Shown piece after piece: positions 52,420-60,739 of a stretch of 64,000 bases of DNA. The stretch comes from DLAJ01 sp964655525 (GTDB lineage Bacteria > Bacillota > Clostridia > Lachnospirales > Lachnospiraceae). Numbering within the stretch: position 1 is the first letter of the stretch; each line of letters begins with the position of its first letter. Under the pieces are notes generated by a model. That model saw only the letters and a list, made by a program, of their open reading frames with translations. It was not told the origin of the DNA and searched no databases. The stretch lies in the NCBI GenBank assembly GCA_964655525.1, contig CAZZNE010000012.1:39393-103392 (forward strand), given 5' to 3'. The translations under genes were made by a program, and so were the position numbers.

Positions 52420-53145
52420 CTACTTTACTTTTTCAGTACCGCATACGGCATCCACAACGTCGCAGACACAGAGCCGTCCTTCTTTTTCCTCAAAACGAAT
52501 ATCATAGCCTGCAAAATGCATACCGTATATTGCGCCCTGCTGTTTTTGATATGCCGCGCGCGGATCCTGCCGCAGCAGTCCGATCGCGGTCTCGCGCTTT
52601 TCTTCCGGCAGCCTTTCCAGTAATCCCTGCGGAAATTCCACTTCAATCTCGCAGGCGGAATGTGCCTGTCCGAAGCCGCCTGACGCCTCGGGATGTGCAT
52701 CGGTATAGGGAAGATACGGCTTGATGTCATAAATCGGCGTGCCGCTCACGAGATCGGCGCCGCCGACGATCAGCTTTGCCCCCTGAGCGCTTTCCCATAT
52801 CACGTTCTCCAAACGAACACAGGAAAGCCCGATCGCATTCGGCCGAAACGGGGCGCGCGTTGCAAACACGCCCTTTTTTACTTTTCCGCCCAATCGCGGC
52901 GGATGCACCGTCGGCACAAATCCCTCTCTCTGATTGTGTGAGAATCCCCACAAAAGCCACAGATGCGAATATTCTTCAATGCCCTTCAGTGCCTCTGCAT
53001 TCCGATACTCCGGTTCAAATAGGATCTCTCCGCGCAGCCCTTCCACGAGCCCGCTCTGACGGGGCACACCAAATTTTTCAATAAACTCCGTCTGAATGGT
53101 TGCGATCACCTTCAGCGTTTTATTCCTGCCATCAAAATCCGTCAT
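52420..53145 (-). CDS. trmO: tRNA methyltransferase TrmO (YaeB/VirR family)
   Basis: 241 residues from ATG 53145 (GGGAG 9 bases upstream). The TrmO fold shows in IEKFGVPRQSGLVEGLRGEI, GIEEYSHLWLLWGFSHNQ, KVKKGVFATRAPFRPNAIGL and PIYDIKPYLPYTDA. The enzyme uses SAM to N6-methylate the threonylcarbamoyl-adenosine at tRNA position 37. The C-terminal 80 residues (LPEEKRETAIGLLRQDPRAA) are the small second domain. Monocistronic. Confidence 0.94.
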   Translation of the reverse strand: MTDFDGRNKTLKVIATIQTEFIEKFGVPRQSGLVEGLRGEILFEPEYRNAEALKGIEEYSHLWLLWGFSHNQREGFVPTVHPPRLGGKVKKGVFATRAPFRPNAIGLSCVRLENVIWESAQGAKLIVGGADLVSGTPIYDIKPYLPYTDAHPEASGGFGQAHSACEIEVEFPQGLLERLPEEKRETAIGLLRQDPRAAYQKQQGAIYGMHFAGYDIRFEEKEGRLCVCDVVDAVCGTEKVK

Positions 53146-53199
53146 TTTAGAATTCTCCCTGTCAGTTTCCGCCTTTCCCAAAAGGGTTAATTTGTGGTA

Positions 53200-53643
53200 T
53201 CAATGCCCTCTTATATCCAACTCGTGGAAAATTGTATGATTATCTCCCCATGAATAAACGATATAGTAGTGATCTCCTTCTATATCTGTCTTCCATTTCA
53301 ACCTTGGATGTTCTGTTATTCTTACCTCTGTGTCTGTCTGATTTTCAACAATACATTTCCATTCACTTTCTGCAAATTCTGAATAATATTCTTGTAATTC
53401 TTCTAAAGAAAGTTCGCTTTTAATCAGAATTGCTCCGAAATATTGCATTCCGTTGCCGTTCCCAACTAATTTTCCTGCTTTATATACGGACTCTATCCAT
53501 TCCGTATTAGCCGGAAGCGGCAAATCTGCAAGTTCCTTTGCCGTTTTCTTCGCCACATTGTCATTTACAAAAGGTGCAGCGATCAAAACAGAGAAACAAA
53601 TAAGCGCCACAGTTAAAATAATTCCAACAAATACTTTTTTCAT
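53200..53643 (-). CDS. Membrane-anchored protein of unknown function
   Basis: 147 residues from ATG 53643 (GGGGA 7 bases upstream). One N-terminal membrane helix (MKKVFVGIILTVALICFSVL), then a small external alpha/beta domain (VYKAGKLVGNGNGMQYFGAI, LEELQEYYSEFAESEWKCIV, HYYIVYSWGDNHTIFHELDI). The shape of the domain resembles short proteins common in gut Clostridia, but I do not recognise a named family. AT-rich codons differ from its neighbours, so it may be a later arrival. Confidence 0.7.
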   Translation of the reverse strand: MKKVFVGIILTVALICFSVLIAAPFVNDNVAKKTAKELADLPLPANTEWIESVYKAGKLVGNGNGMQYFGAILIKSELSLEELQEYYSEFAESEWKCIVENQTDTEVRITEHPRLKWKTDIEGDHYYIVYSWGDNHTIFHELDIRGH

Positions 53644-53798
53644 CTTCCTATCCCCTTTTCGAGTCCGGCTTCTCTGTAAGTTGTTCAACACCTCTATCTT
53701 ACCACAAATGCACAAACAATTCCATTCCACTCTGTTTACACTTCCTTTTCCCTATTCCACTCCATCATCTGCTCCGCTTGCCGGAAGTGAAAAATGCA

Positions 53799-53825
53799 AA
53801 ATCCGAACCCAAAAGGTTCGGATTT
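53799..53825 (-). terminator. Terminator of the ABC exporter operon
   Basis: Stem AAATCCGAACC / GGTTCGGATTT with a 5-base loop, 33 bases after the permease stop. Confidence 0.75.
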
Positions 53826-53857
53826 ATGTGCTTTGGTATGGCGTTAGGGCGCAGAAC

Positions 53858-54610
53858 CTACGCCCAATCCTTCTTTTGGTACAACACTGCCCCAACCACC
53901 GTAAACAGAATTGTCACCGCACCGAGAACAATTAGCTCCGTCCCGTGGCGGCTAAGCGCTTCCCCCGCAAAAACTCCCTGCATCAGATCAACCGCATGCG
54001 TCATCGGCAAAAATCGGGAGACACTTTTCACCGCCTCCGGAAACAGCATATCAGGGATTGTTGCGCCGGACAAAAAGAGCATGACAAAATAAGACAGATA
54101 ACACAGCAGATTTGTGATTTTGGCATCCCGCCCAATGGCGGTAAACAAAAATCCCATGGAAAACATTGTAGAAATACAGATCACCAGACTCACACAAACC
54201 GAAACAGCGCTGCCCTGTATTCGTGTATGATATAGGATGTTTCCCAAGAGCAGCAAAAGCACAATCCCTGCAAACGTCATGGCAACGTTTACCAGCACCT
54301 GCGCCAGTATGATCTGTCCCTTCCCGACAGGAGTCGCGTCAAACCGTTTATAGATTTTTTTCTCTTTATACCCTGCTAATGTCAGCGGGAACGCCATCAA
54401 TCCCGTAACACCCATGACCATGACGGCATACGCTGGAACGCAAGCCTCCATCGCCCCCAGATCTGTACCGGGGTACATCGGTTCATTTCCGTAAATACTT
54501 CCAAACATCACAAGCATCAATGCAGGGAATCCCAATGTAAAAAATATACTGAAAAAGTCACGCAAAAAAAGGATTGTTTCCATCTTACAGATTATCGCAA
54601 ACCGCTTCAT
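53858..54610 (-). CDS. ABC-2 type transporter permease
   Basis: 250 residues with six membrane helices in the ABC-2 layout and an external loop after the first helix (GNEPMYPGTDLGAMEACVPA). AYAVMVMGVTGLMAFPLTLA and GYKEKKIYKRFDATPVGKGQ form the coupling region, and FLSGATIPDMLFPEAVKSVS is the conserved late motif. It overlaps the ATPase gene by 4 bases, so the two are translated together. Substrate unknown, possibly a drug or peptide. Confidence 0.9.
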   Translation of the reverse strand: MKRFAIICKMETILFLRDFFSIFFTLGFPALMLVMFGSIYGNEPMYPGTDLGAMEACVPAYAVMVMGVTGLMAFPLTLAGYKEKKIYKRFDATPVGKGQIILAQVLVNVAMTFAGIVLLLLLGNILYHTRIQGSAVSVCVSLVICISTMFSMGFLFTAIGRDAKITNLLCYLSYFVMLFLSGATIPDMLFPEAVKSVSRFLPMTHAVDLMQGVFAGEALSRHGTELIVLGAVTILFTVVGAVLYQKKDWA

Positions 54611-55380
54611 ATTATCCCCTCCATCGAGATTCCCTTATGTTTTGGTGTCAGCAGCAAATACAATTTTTCCAAAGAAAAAGAATCATCCCGCTCGTTTTCT
54701 GGAATCCGGCTTTTCGCATATTCGCGAAATCCCTGCTTCGTCCCGAAAAACTGTTGCTTTCCTTTTTCCAGATAAAGAATGCGGTCGGCAAGCGCCTCAA
54801 CCTCATCCAAATAATGAGAAACCAAAACCATGGCAACACCACTGCTTCTGATGTTTTCAAAGCTGACCCACATTTGCTGGCGCATCTGAGGGTCAAGCCC
54901 CGTAGTTAATTCGTCCAGGACGATCAATTTCGGACGTCCCATGAGGGAAAGCAAAACGGATAACCGCTGCCTTTCACCGCCGGAAAGCTTTGAGACGCGC
55001 CGGTTTCTTTTTTCTTCCAGATCCATCTGTGATAATAACGCGTTCCAGTCGGCAGGTCTGTCATAAAAACACGCAAACAGCCTGCACAATTCTCCCACCC
55101 TGATTTTTGAGGAATACTCTGTTTCCTGTAATTGCACGCCCATGTTCCGGTATACTTCGTTTCGATGCGTCCACGGGTCTTTCCCGAACACCCGGACCGT
55201 CCCGCTGTCCGGCTTTCGCAGTCCCTCCACACACTCTACGGTTGACGTTTTTCCGGAACCGTTCGGTCCGATCACCGCCAGAATCTCCCCCGGTTTTACG
55301 GTAAAAGAAACATCCTGCACCGCCCGTATGCTCCGATACGCCAAGTTCAGGTTCTCCACCTGTATGATTGCTTCCGCCAT
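54607..55380 (-). CDS. ABC transporter ATP-binding protein
   Basis: 257 residues from ATG 55380 (GGAGG 7 bases upstream). Walker A VIGPNGSGKTSTVECVEG, signature KLSGGERQRLSVLLSLM, Walker B LIVLDELTTGLDP and the H-loop VSHYLDE are all intact. Together with the permease it forms an exporter of the DrrA/CcmA-like group. Divergent from a LytTR-DUF3021 pair, which often controls such exporters in Firmicutes. Confidence 0.93.
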   Translation of the reverse strand: MAEAIIQVENLNLAYRSIRAVQDVSFTVKPGEILAVIGPNGSGKTSTVECVEGLRKPDSGTVRVFGKDPWTHRNEVYRNMGVQLQETEYSSKIRVGELCRLFACFYDRPADWNALLSQMDLEEKRNRRVSKLSGGERQRLSVLLSLMGRPKLIVLDELTTGLDPQMRQQMWVSFENIRSSGVAMVLVSHYLDEVEALADRILYLEKGKQQFFGTKQGFREYAKSRIPENERDDSFSLEKLYLLLTPKHKGISMEGII

Positions 55381-55520
55381 CTTCATCCCTCCACGTCTTA
55401 TGATGGTTTCATCTTATCATACGCCGAATCGAAATAAAGCCGCTTTGCGGGAACGGGTGCCTCCAATGTGTAAGAGGTCGTATTTCCTGTTTCAAATGCA
55501 CACGAAACCCGGCCGGACTG

Positions 55521-55529
55521 TGGTATAAT
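55521..55529 (+). promoter_or_regulatory. Extended -10 of the LytTR gene
   Basis: TGGTATAAT, 52 bases before the LytTR start codon; no clear -35 is present, which fits control by an activator. Confidence 0.5.
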
Positions 55530-55581
55530 GAGCGCAAAGGAAAAACAAGCGACGCATATCATTACCAAAAGGAGGGCATTC

Positions 55582-56031
55582 ATGAAAGTAGAGTGCCATA
55601 TCGATCCGGCTTGCGCGGAACCCCACGCGGTTCTGCACATTGATCAAATGACGCCCCTGATCGCGGAAGTGATCTCTCTTTTAGAAAAAGAGGACGCCGC
55701 TTCAGCGGCGCTGATCGCAGTGAAAGACGGAAAAACATATTTTCTTGAACCGGAAAAACTCGAACTGGTGCGCACAGAAGGACGGGAGATTGTCTGCTAT
55801 GACGATCAGAAAAACAGATATGTTTTAGGAAGACCGCTATATGAACTGGAACAGACGCTCGATCCTTATTTTGCCCGCATATCCAAATCCGCGATCGTCA
55901 ATCTTCGTCGGATCAGTCATGTGAAGGCCGGACTTAACGGAACCATGGAGTTAGTCACGAAAACCGGACTCAAAGATTACATTTCCAGAAGTTTTCGTAA
56001 ATCGTTTAAAGAAAGGCTGGGATTGAGATGA
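55582..56031 (+). CDS. LytTR family DNA-binding regulator (no receiver domain)
   Basis: 149 residues from ATG 55582 (AGGAGG 6 bases upstream). An N-terminal region (1-45) is followed by a LytTR domain (about 50-149: GRPLYELEQTLDPYFARISK, SAIVNLRRISHVKAGLNGTM). There is no phosphoacceptor domain, so it is not a two-component regulator. It is followed by a DUF3021 gene with an ATGA overlap. In other Firmicutes the DUF3021 partner binds the LytTR protein at the membrane, and the pair controls a nearby ABC exporter, here divergent. Confidence 0.9.
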   Translation: MKVECHIDPACAEPHAVLHIDQMTPLIAEVISLLEKEDAASAALIAVKDGKTYFLEPEKLELVRTEGREIVCYDDQKNRYVLGRPLYELEQTLDPYFARISKSAIVNLRRISHVKAGLNGTMELVTKTGLKDYISRSFRKSFKERLGLR

Positions 56032-56492
56032 AACAACAGATCAAATTAATCGTAAAATTCCTGTTTTGGGGGATTTCCTGGGGATGTACCTTTTTTGTGT
56101 GCTACTGTCTATGCTGCCATGCTTTCGGTGCGGAAGCTGCCCTGTCAACCATTCTGAATGATTTTGTGAAACACGCGATCGGCTGCATTCTCGTTGGAAT
56201 CGGTTTCGGAACCACGCCCATCGTCTATGTAAGCCGCCGCATTCCTTTCGGCGCTAAGGTGACCATTCATTTTACGGTCGGAATGAGCATTTTCTATCCT
56301 GTTGCAATCTATTTGGGCTGGTTTCCGTTCCATCCGAGCCAACTGATCCGCACCATGCTCCAATTCCTGCTTTCCTGCGGCATTTTTGCGGTTATCTGGC
56401 TATTCTTTTATCTTTTTCAAATAAATGATGCAAAAAGAATTAACGACAGACTGAAAATGCTGGAACAGCTGCACGTGGACGAGGACAAATGA
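56028..56492 (+). CDS. DUF3021 membrane protein
   Basis: 154 residues with four membrane helices (FLFWGISWGCTFFVCYCLCC, HAIGCILVGIGFGTTPIVYV, VTIHFTVGMSIFYPVAIYLG, MLQFLLSCGIFAVIWLFFYL) and a cytoplasmic basic tail (AKRINDRLKMLEQL). It overlaps the LytTR gene by 4 bases, and DUF3021-LytTR pairs are a known module in which the membrane protein probably restrains the regulator. Confidence 0.88.
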   Translation: MKQQIKLIVKFLFWGISWGCTFFVCYCLCCHAFGAEAALSTILNDFVKHAIGCILVGIGFGTTPIVYVSRRIPFGAKVTIHFTVGMSIFYPVAIYLGWFPFHPSQLIRTMLQFLLSCGIFAVIWLFFYLFQINDAKRINDRLKMLEQLHVDEDK

Positions 56493-57125
56493 TCATCCCG
56501 GCTTCTTTCCTAAATCCTTCGCTTTACCGCCGTTTGCCTTAATCCACCGGCGCCATCCCATCTGTGCTGCCATTCGATACAGGAAACGCGGAAAAGCGAC
56601 CGAAACATACTGATTTTCCTGAGTTTCCTGTTGAAGTATGCTGACCGCCATGGCCTGAAGTGCTTTTTCGATCGGCGCTCTCGGTCCATGTCCGCCCTGT
56701 ACCTTCGGCATCTGGGCGAGACCTCCCCCGCCGCCCACACCGATACCTCCTGCATAAAGAAAACCACACTTTTCGCACCAGTTCTTCAGCAATTTCAGTG
56801 CGAACTGTGCCTGGATTCCTTCATAAAAACCGCAATTGACGATACCATAAACGCGAATTTCTCTATCCTGCCATTTTGCTTTTTCCAGCTGCATGAGGCA
56901 GGAAAGTAAATGCCCCGGAATCCCATCCACATAGAGCGGGTAGGAAAACACCCACACATCTGCGCTTTTCAATTTTTCCCACACATCTTCCGAAATATCG
57001 GAAGTATGCAGCGCGGTCTCCGTGACCTCCGCTGTTTCGGAAATCGTAATCTGCAATTCTTCCAACAGAGTGGCGCTGGCACTCTGTTGCATTTTAGGGC
57101 TTCCGTTGATCAATGCAATTTTCAT
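56493..57125 (-). CDS. Flavodoxin-like NAD(P)H oxidoreductase
   Basis: 210 residues. Begins MKIALINGSPKMQQSASATL, the FMN-binding loop of flavodoxin/NADPH-dependent FMN reductases, then DVWVFSYPLYVDGIPGHLLS and a Gly-rich GGIGVGGGGGLAQMP loop. The C-terminal end is basic (GWRRWIKANGGKAKDLGKKP). Probably reduces quinones, FMN or electron carriers. It overlaps the upstream flavoprotein gene by ATGA, so the two are coupled. Confidence 0.85.
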   Translation of the reverse strand: MKIALINGSPKMQQSASATLLEELQITISETAEVTETALHTSDISEDVWEKLKSADVWVFSYPLYVDGIPGHLLSCLMQLEKAKWQDREIRVYGIVNCGFYEGIQAQFALKLLKNWCEKCGFLYAGGIGVGGGGGLAQMPKVQGGHGPRAPIEKALQAMAVSILQQETQENQYVSVAFPRFLYRMAAQMGWRRWIKANGGKAKDLGKKPG

Positions 57126-57610
57126 AGCGTCATATCCTCCAATTCCTTCGCATCCGTGTAAAAAGAAATGTGCTTTACCGTCCCGTCATAGTTATCCGCA
57201 TTTGCCTCCATGAGATTTTTCGCCGTCTCTTTCTCCGTATCGGTGATATCCTCCCCGTAAAAATATGCGGACAGCGCGATCCTGTTTTGATACCTGCGCT
57301 TATGATGCATCTCACCCTTTCGAAGCACAAAATCCGGGTGAAGATAGGAAATCGCGCGATCCTGCACCGTTTTCACAAAAGGACTGAAACTGCCGTAACA
57401 GCATCGGCTGACGAAAATCAGCTCCGTACATCCGCTCATCTGAATCCCCGTATTTTCATAACCGTCTCGGATCACGCACTTCCCCGGCGTTTTGACCCAG
57501 CATCCGAAACATCCGATGCAGGGATGAATTTCCCCCTGCGGTTTTATGATCTCATACGCTCCCTCTACAGGAATCCGAAAATCTTCAATATCTGTAATGA
57601 TCAGCTTCAT
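57122..57610 (-). CDS. Cys-rich flavodoxin-family oxidoreductase
   Basis: 162 residues from ATG 57610. It has a CIGCFGCWVKTPGKCVI segment, a Cys cluster known from NADPH-dependent FMN reductases and iron-sulfur flavoproteins, and ELIFVSRCCYGSFSPFVKTV further on. The usual N-terminal phosphate loop (GSPR-type) is not seen, so the FMN site is atypical. It lies between a GNAT gene and a second flavodoxin-like gene with overlapping ends; the pair may pass electrons to each other. Whether it binds an Fe-S cluster cannot be settled from sequence. Confidence 0.8.
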   Translation of the reverse strand: MKLIITDIEDFRIPVEGAYEIIKPQGEIHPCIGCFGCWVKTPGKCVIRDGYENTGIQMSGCTELIFVSRCCYGSFSPFVKTVQDRAISYLHPDFVLRKGEMHHKRRYQNRIALSAYFYGEDITDTEKETAKNLMEANADNYDGTVKHISFYTDAKELEDMTL

Positions 57611-57695
57611 AGCTGTCCTTCCCTCCTCATTTTCACGATAAACTCCGTTGTCCCCGGCTCCTGCCTGCGTTCTTTCGTCAGGATAAAGCCATGAT

Positions 57696-58238
57696 TCATA
57701 CAATGCAGTTTCTGTCGCTAACGCTCCTCTCCAGCCATGTCTGCTTTGTCACGGTCATATGACATCTGCTCCAAAATACGTCCCGATACGAAAATACATG
57801 TTCCGCCTTGCTTTCCTGCGTAAAACCGACCTTTTCATAACAATGCTTTGCCGCGCTGTTTTCATCAAATACGTTGAGTCGGACGCGCTCTACACCTGTT
57901 ATGCAAAACGCATATCGCAAAGCCAGATGCAGCATCTCTTTTCCGCATCCCATTCCTCGCTTTTGACCATCAACGACCACAAATTTGAAAAATCCCTCAT
58001 TATCTTTACTATTGACCGAATAACAGAAAAATCCGACAGGTTCCCCGTCCTGTCCCGTTGCCACATAGGCGCTGTCCGTCCAATCCAATGCATTTTTTTC
58101 TAAAAAAGCACGAAAACGTTCCCGGGTTATCGGATACGGGATCAGATTAGCACACCACAGCGCATGAATCCTCTCATTGTCAATCCACTTTTCCAGATAT
58201 GCGTAATCCTTACCCTCTATATATGGTCTGAGCCTCAT
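57696..58238 (-). CDS. GNAT family N-acetyltransferase (RimJ/RimL type)
   Basis: 180 residues. Acetyl-CoA motif KFVVVDGQKRGMGCGKEMLH and VRLNVFDENSAAKHCYEKVG typical of RimL-like transferases. Substrate unknown. GGGAGG ribosome site; 85 bases upstream of the flavodoxin pair on the same strand, so it may be co-transcribed with it. Confidence 0.88.
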   Translation of the reverse strand: MRLRPYIEGKDYAYLEKWIDNERIHALWCANLIPYPITRERFRAFLEKNALDWTDSAYVATGQDGEPVGFFCYSVNSKDNEGFFKFVVVDGQKRGMGCGKEMLHLALRYAFCITGVERVRLNVFDENSAAKHCYEKVGFTQESKAEHVFSYRDVFWSRCHMTVTKQTWLERSVSDRNCIV

Positions 58239-58270
58239 ATGTGATGCCTCCCTTTTCCGTTATCTTCATA

Positions 58271-58400
58271 ATGCGCACTCCGCTTCGCTTCGGCGCGGTA
58301 TGATGTCTTACGACATCATTAGGATGCCCTTCCGGCATCCTAATACTTTGGATGCGCACTCCGCTTCGCTTCGGCGCGGTATGATGTCTTACGACATCAT
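58271..58400. repeat. Identical 49-base direct repeats around a hairpin
   Basis: Copies at 58271-58319 and 58352-58400 are identical. Each contains a GC-rich cgcttcgcttcggcgcgg block and the hairpin ATGATGT / ACGACATCAT. Between them is TAGGATGCC / GGCATCCTA (58320-58342). The second copy extends to GGTATGATGT / ACGACATCATACC. Located between the RibU and acetyltransferase genes, where it could act as terminator and insulator. Confidence 0.9.
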
Positions 58401-58420
58401 ACCATACCCACCTCGTGTTT

Positions 58421-59071
58421 TCAAATGATACCTTTTAGGGAGAGCGCCCACATGATACAACTGACCAGAACAAACAGCGATGCCAATACTACTCCCGTAT
58501 GAATCCGCATTTTCCCCTGATTGGGAGACATATCTATCAGCGCCGCACGGCGCAGGACCGTAACAACGGGCTTATACAAAAGCATGGTGATCGCCGCATT
58601 AAGTCCCCCCTTAATGAGATTAAACGGTAAAAACGCCGGAAGCAGTAATGCCGCAACTGCTTCTCTTGAATATCCCATATAAATCGGTGCAATCAGGTAG
58701 TTCCAAAGCATCATGACCACAACCTGGCAGCTCCAGCCACAGAGCAGCCCGCATATAGCGCCGGAAAGTCTGCGTTTCTTTTGGTAAATCCATGCGGTCA
58801 TACATGCAAAGGAACAGCTTGATATCATATTCATCATGCAGCCCAATATTCCCGTTCCACTGATCGTAACCATCTGTACAACGGAGACCGTCACGGTGAT
58901 GAACAGAGAAGTGACCGGTCCGTAGATCAGTCCGCCAACAGCAATGATCACATCTTTGGGATCATACTTCAAAAAGAGTACGAGCGGGATACGTCCGATG
59001 GCTGCCGCAGCATAGGCAAGCGCGCATAGCATACCTGTTGTTGTGAGTTTCTTTGTGTTTTGGTGATTCAT
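58421..59071 (-). CDS. ribU: ECF transporter S component for riboflavin (RibU)
   Basis: 216 residues with six membrane helices and the N-terminal TGMLCALAYAAAAIGRIPLV segment used by ECF S components to dock the energising module. DPKDVIIAVGGLIYGPVTSL and LLPAFLPFNLIKGGLNAAI are typical of RibU. The FMN riboswitch directly upstream supports riboflavin or FMN as the substrate. EcfA and EcfT genes are not in the window. Strong GGAGG site 8 bases before ATG. Confidence 0.92.
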   Translation of the reverse strand: MNHQNTKKLTTTGMLCALAYAAAAIGRIPLVLFLKYDPKDVIIAVGGLIYGPVTSLFITVTVSVVQMVTISGTGILGCMMNMISSCSFACMTAWIYQKKRRLSGAICGLLCGWSCQVVVMMLWNYLIAPIYMGYSREAVAALLLPAFLPFNLIKGGLNAAITMLLYKPVVTVLRRAALIDMSPNQGKMRIHTGVVLASLFVLVSCIMWALSLKGII

Positions 59072-59087
59072 AAAAATTCCCTCCTGT

Positions 59088-59135
59088 AAAAAATTAGCAC
59101 TTGAAAGCGGAAAATGCCTTCAAGTGCTAATTTTT
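59088..59135 (-). terminator. Riboswitch-controlled terminator of ribU
   Basis: Stem TTAGCACTTGAA / TTCAAGTGCTAA flanked by A and T runs, just before the ribU ribosome site. The inverted pair GTATTGAAAATGTCA (59140-59154) and TGACATTCTCAATAC (59205-59219) in the same leader may be the competing structure. Confidence 0.85.
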
Positions 59136-59220
59136 CAGGAGTATTGAAAATGTCAACAGTGCAGTTTAATAAAAAAAGTGCAAAAATCAAAGTCAGATAT
59201 CCTCTGACATTCTCAATACA

Positions 59221-59328
59221 CCTTCTTTAATCCGGACTATACCGTCGGTTTTGGAATTTCACCAAACCCCGCGCTTTCGCGCCCGCGGACTATCACCGCC
59301 GATCGGGAATTTCACCCTGCCCTGAAGA
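59221..59328 (-). ncRNA. FMN riboswitch (RFN element) upstream of ribU
   Basis: On the minus strand, TCTTCAGGGCAGGGTG, AAATTCCCGATCGGCGGTGA, TAGTCCGCG, GGTGAAATTCC, ACCGACGGTATAGTCCGGAT and AGAAGG follow in the canonical order. FMN binding is expected to favour the terminator at 59088-59135. Confidence 0.96.
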
Positions 59329-59355
59329 CATTACCACTATTCAATTGTTTGTCCG

Positions 59356-59385
59356 ATTATAGCATGGGCCGTCATAGATTGTCAA
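59356..59385 (-). promoter_or_regulatory. Promoter of the ribU leader
   Basis: Minus strand TTGACA (59385-59380), 18-base spacer, TATAAT (59361-59356), directly before the riboswitch. Confidence 0.85.
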
Positions 59386-59460
59386 ATTGAAAACGCTCCC
59401 TTACCGCCCGTCATGAGATTTTGCATAATCGTTTTTAAAAAGGAAAACAAACTCCTATAC

Positions 59461-59493
59461 AAAAAGCACATCCTTCGGATGTGCCTTCTTTTT
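59461..59493 (-). terminator. Terminator of the small protein gene
   Basis: Stem GCACATCC / GGATGTGC with a TTC loop, flanked by A and T runs, 21 bases past the stop codon of the gene at 59514-59807. The interval 59386-59513 holds nothing else I can support. Confidence 0.8.
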
Positions 59494-59513
59494 GTCCCTT
59501 CCCATCACCACTG

Positions 59514-59807
59514 TTAAAAATAAGTCTTATCAACCGGCTTACAGATCAATTCGACCTGATCCTCAACCTGCATCGAGCGCAGTACTTCCTCCGCTTTCTC
59601 CCGCTGCATCTCATTAATACAGATCGTACACTCCGGTCTGCCTCCGAATATTTTACGGAAAAAACCGGGGTTTTCCCATTTCTCGCAATAAGAAATGCGG
59701 TTGTTCAAAAATTCCTTCTCAATGCGCTTTTTAATCTCTAAGTCGATCACCGCGCACAACGCTATTTCATTGTGTACCTTCAAGCCTGTATAGATTGTCG
59801 GTTTCAT
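59514..59807 (-). CDS. Small soluble protein, DUF2007-like
   Basis: 97 residues from ATG 59807 (AGGA 9 bases upstream). Alpha/beta fold with LKVHNEIALCAVIDLEIKKR, ISYCEKWENPGFFRKIFGGR and TICINEMQREKAEEVLRSMQ, similar to small signal-transducing or PII-like domains of the DUF2007 type, though I am not certain. It precedes a terminator and stands alone. Confidence 0.7.
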   Translation of the reverse strand: MKPTIYTGLKVHNEIALCAVIDLEIKKRIEKEFLNNRISYCEKWENPGFFRKIFGGRPECTICINEMQREKAEEVLRSMQVEDQVELICKPVDKTYF

Positions 59808-59892
59808 AAATTCTTTTCCTGCCTCTGCCAATGCTCACCACAATACCTGTCATAAATACTATAATTCTTTTGCCCCTCAATTTCAAGTTATT

Positions 59893-60648
59893 TTATCGAT
59901 AGATTTTGAGCGTAACGCGCAGGCGTCCTTTCCCCGTTATGCCAAAATCCCCGCAGACAAGGAACTTTCCGTACCCCCTGACCGAGACAATATCCCCGTC
60001 CTTACAAAGATACCCGGCATTCTCGCATTGTCTGCCGCCCACAAATATTTTCTTTGCCCGAAAAAGCTGTGTGCTCTCACTCCGCGATAAATGATAAAGT
60101 TTTGCGATCAGCGCATCAATGCGCTCGGACGACACGATGACCTGTTCCTCCTGATAAAGCGGCTTTGCCGTCTCCGGCGCTTCCTCAAGCACGGTCAGCC
60201 GAATATCCGTATGTCTCACCCGCGTAAGGTTTTCCGCGATATATCCGGCAATCCGGTCAAGACAGAAAATACAACAGGTCTTTTCCCTGACGACCATATC
60301 CCCGATCAACTCCCGCTCAATCCCGAGATTCATGAGCGCGCCGAGAAAATCCCGGTGAGTCAGTTCTTCAGCAAATTTGGGCGCACACGGCTCCGCCAGC
60401 AGACACACGATTGGAAAATCCGCTTCATAACCGAGCATCTTAACATCTCCAAAACGCAGCACCTGCCGCTCCGCGCCCTCCACGCCGCCCGACAGACAGT
60501 ACCCCGCATAGGAAAGCTCTTTCTCCATCCGATAAAACAATGCCAGCTTATCCGGGCTTAAAAACGGCGTAAACGTATAGCATCCGCTGTCATATGATTT
60601 TTTTGCCAGCTCCCGAAACCGCTTTTCCCAAACCTCATCCTCAGTCAT
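59893..60648 (-). CDS. ylmH: YlmH family S4-domain RNA-binding protein
   Basis: 251 residues. YlmH-type N-terminal domain (TFTPFLSPDKLALFYRMEKE, LMNLGIERELIGDMVVREKT, CCIFCLDRIAGYIAENLTRV) and a C-terminal S4 RNA-binding domain (IVSSERIDALIAKLYHLSRS, VNAGYLC-like ENAGYLCKDGDIVSVRGYGK). In Bacillus and streptococci ylmH lies in the division cluster; recent work links it to ribosome rescue of stalled peptidyl-tRNA. Here it stands outside any division cluster. Confidence 0.93.
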   Translation of the reverse strand: MTEDEVWEKRFRELAKKSYDSGCYTFTPFLSPDKLALFYRMEKELSYAGYCLSGGVEGAERQVLRFGDVKMLGYEADFPIVCLLAEPCAPKFAEELTHRDFLGALMNLGIERELIGDMVVREKTCCIFCLDRIAGYIAENLTRVRHTDIRLTVLEEAPETAKPLYQEEQVIVSSERIDALIAKLYHLSRSESTQLFRAKKIFVGGRQCENAGYLCKDGDIVSVRGYGKFLVCGDFGITGKGRLRVTLKIYR

Positions 60649-60739
60649 GCCACTTCCCGCCCTTTTCTATCCGCATTCTGATTTCCTCTGCTATTGTTTT
60701 TCCCCATCGTGCGCTTTCTTAACCGCAATCACTTCTTTT

